A DNA stretch of 64,000 bases, from positions 479,435 through 543,434 of the forward strand of contig JAUJPG010000001.1 in the NCBI GenBank assembly GCA_030447245.1, given 5' to 3'. The position numbers and the translations under genes are program-made. Positions within the stretch are counted from its first letter, which is position 1. Each line of letters begins with the position of its first letter. The notes under the pieces were generated by a model. The model was not told where the DNA came from, did no database searches, and saw nothing but the letters and a program-made list of their open reading frames with translations. This stretch comes from Chloroflexota bacterium. GTDB lineage: Bacteria > Chloroflexota > UBA6077 > JACCZL01. Positions 62,779 to 64,000 of the stretch are shown here, piece by piece.

Positions 62779-63804
62779 TCAGGGCACCGGGGCGTGGAGG
62801 GGGAGCAGCCGTTCGGCCTTCAGCTCCGCCCAAAGGTCGGGTGGGATGTCGAGCCGCATCCAGTGGAGGTTGGCGCGGACCTGGTCGGACGCGTTCGGTC
62901 CAGGGATCACCGACGCCACGGCAGGATGGCCAAGCGGGAACTGGAGGGCCGCCGCGCCAAGCGGCACGCCGTGGCGCCGGCAGACCGCCTCGATCCGTCG
63001 CGTCTTGTCGACGATCGGCGCCTCGGCCGGTCGGTAGCCGTACAGCGGCGCAGCATCCGGGCCCTGCGCGAGAATGCCTGAGGCGAACGCCGCCCCGATG
63101 ACGACCGATGCGCCGCGCTCCAGGCACAGCGGTAGCTCGACGTCGAGCGCTTGCTGGCTCAGCAGCGTGTAGGGCATCGCCACGAGGAAGACGTCGAGGT
63201 CGAAGCGCTCCAGAAAGCGTGGGATCATCCCGATCGTGTTGATGCCGACCCCGATTGCCTGGATCTCCCCGCGGTCCTTCAACGCCTGGAGCGCCGCGAA
63301 TCCGCCGCCCGCCTCCAGCTCTCGGAAGCGCGCGTCCACGCCCTCCTCAGTCTCGTGGTAGTTGAAGTCGAGGTCGTGGATCAGCAGCGCGTCGATCGTG
63401 TTCATGCCGAGTCGCGTCAGACTGTCCTCGTACGAGCGGAGCACCCCGTCACGGGTGTAGTCGAAGCGAAGATCGAATGGCAGGCCGCCGACCCAACGGA
63501 CCTGCTCGAACCGCGCCACGTCGCGTGGGCGGCTGAAGACGCGACCGACCTTCGTGCTCAACGCGAAGGTGTCGCGCGGCTTCGTCCGCAGGATGTGGCC
63601 GAACCGATGCTCGCTCTTACCGTTGCCGTACCACGGCGAGGTGTCGAAGTAGGCGATCCCGGCGACATAGGCCGACTCGATCGTTGCCGCCGAGCGCGGC
63701 TCGTCGATCCGCTCGCGAGCATCTCCGAGCGTCGCGCCGCCGAAGCCGAGCCGGGTTACCTGGAGCTCGGTCGCGCCGATCCTGCTCAGGGCCAGAGGAT
63801 CCAT
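62779..63804 (-). CDS. aldo/keto reductase, D-threo-aldose dehydrogenase-like
   Basis: A 341-residue TIM-barrel NAD(P)H oxidoreductase. The catalytic tetrad is Asp54, Tyr59 (YFDTSPWYGNGKSE), Lys85 (STKVGR) and His143 (LLIHDLD). GIGINTIGM-like and VIPGPNASDQVRANL segments are typical of the D-threo-aldose/L-fucose dehydrogenase subgroup. It oxidises or reduces sugar aldehydes or hydroxyls. Start is the ATG at 63804. Confidence 0.87.
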   Translation of the reverse strand: MDPLALSRIGATELQVTRLGFGGATLGDARERIDEPRSAATIESAYVAGIAYFDTSPWYGNGKSEHRFGHILRTKPRDTFALSTKVGRVFSRPRDVARFEQVRWVGGLPFDLRFDYTRDGVLRSYEDSLTRLGMNTIDALLIHDLDFNYHETEEGVDARFRELEAGGGFAALQALKDRGEIQAIGVGINTIGMIPRFLERFDLDVFLVAMPYTLLSQQALDVELPLCLERGASVVIGAAFASGILAQGPDAAPLYGYRPAEAPIVDKTRRIEAVCRRHGVPLGAAALQFPLGHPAVASVIPGPNASDQVRANLHWMRLDIPPDLWAELKAERLLPLHAPVP

Positions 63805-63891
63805 CCGCGCTCACCTCGATCAGCTCGGGCCCTGACTATACAGACACGGCGGCCTTCTCAGCGGAGGATCGCCGAAGGATACACTCGGCGA

Positions 63892-64000
63892 TCAGGGAGC
63901 CAGGTTGAGAGTCATGAGGGCGTCCTGGTCCCAGCCGGCAGTCCTGGCTCCGGCCTGGTAGGCGCTCTCCAGGAAGTCGAGCAGGGCGGCCCTGGGATTG
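63892..64000 (-). CDS. DUF5996 family protein, C-terminal end only
   Basis: The last 36 codons of a minus-strand gene cut by the right edge. NPRAALLDFLESAYQAGA and TAGWD match the C-terminus of DUF5996 proteins, whose function is unknown. The stop TGA is at 63892-63894. Confidence 0.55.
   Translation of the reverse strand, partial: NPRAALLDFLESAYQAGARTAGWDQDALMTLNLAP

Noticed and set aside
1..64000. CRISPR arrays, rRNA, integrase attachment sites, replication origin
   Set aside because: No regularly spaced repeats, no rRNA-like segments, no integrase gene next to a tRNA and no DnaA-box cluster were seen.

Overview
The window is GC-rich DNA, about two thirds G+C or more by eye. It is densely coded with short intergenic gaps, many GTG starts and strong AGGAGG-type ribosome binding sites. 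The gene content suggests a heterotrophic Chloroflexota bacterium of the SAR202/Thermomicrobia kind. There are five luciferase-like (LLM) flavin oxidoreductase genes, three short-chain dehydrogenases, two CaiB/BaiF CoA-transferases plus a fragment, three thiamine-pyrophosphate (TPP) enzyme systems and an enolase-superfamily protein. Substrate-binding lipoproteins carry Pro/Ala/Ser-rich linkers. The taxon is inference from family content; there is no rRNA or other phylogenetic marker here.

Layout. 0-9 kb: a dehalogenase-like hydrolase cut by the left edge, a large GT-C glycosyltransferase, a split TPP decarboxylase (alpha/beta), a DedA-type membrane protein, a 2-hydroxyacid dehydrogenase and a secreted kelch protein. 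9-24 kb: a molybdopterin oxidoreductase, a DUF4242 protein, an IS5-type transposase remnant, purH, a frameshifted CaiB, a GT9 glycosyltransferase, a broken secreted Ig-like protein, tandem beta-helix proteins, a rearranged CaiB fragment, a Uma2 nuclease, nadE and a response regulator. 24-40 kb: a catabolic block with SDRs, LLM enzymes, a TPP enzyme, acetamidase/formamidase, an enolase-superfamily protein, a MetE-like protein, an SsuABC/TauABC-type transporter, a zinc dehydrogenase and CaiB, followed by a fused nucleotidyltransferase-HEPN protein. 41-51 kb: a peptide-type ABC transporter followed directly by urease-like gamma, beta and alpha subunits with no maturation genes, then cupin, cyclase, alpha/beta hydrolase, LLM and ketopantoate-reductase-like genes. 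51.7-55.4 kb: three consecutive genes full of indels. 55.8-64 kb: a TPP enzyme, an Ldh2-type dehydrogenase, a gamma-carbonic anhydrase, a SnoaL-like protein, LLM, SDR, an aldo/keto reductase and the end of a DUF5996 gene.

How the genes may work together. The 24-51 kb part reads as two adjacent uptake-plus-catabolism modules. In the first, a sulfonate/nitrate/taurine-type importer sits beside flavin oxidoreductases, a formamidase, an acid-sugar-dehydratase-like enzyme and CoA transfer. In the second, an oligopeptide-type importer sits beside a urease-like nickel amidohydrolase and hydrolases. Uptake and breakdown of organic N/S compounds is plausible, but the substrates cannot be read from the sequence.

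The most notable observations are: the accessory-less urease-like operon with an altered active-site flap; a chimeric junction joining the nadE 5' end to a CaiB fragment; an exact 55-bp tandem duplication that frameshifts the acetamidase; a TGG-to-TGA break in a secreted protein; and a 3.7-kb zone of dense indels that may reflect poor consensus sequence rather than biology.
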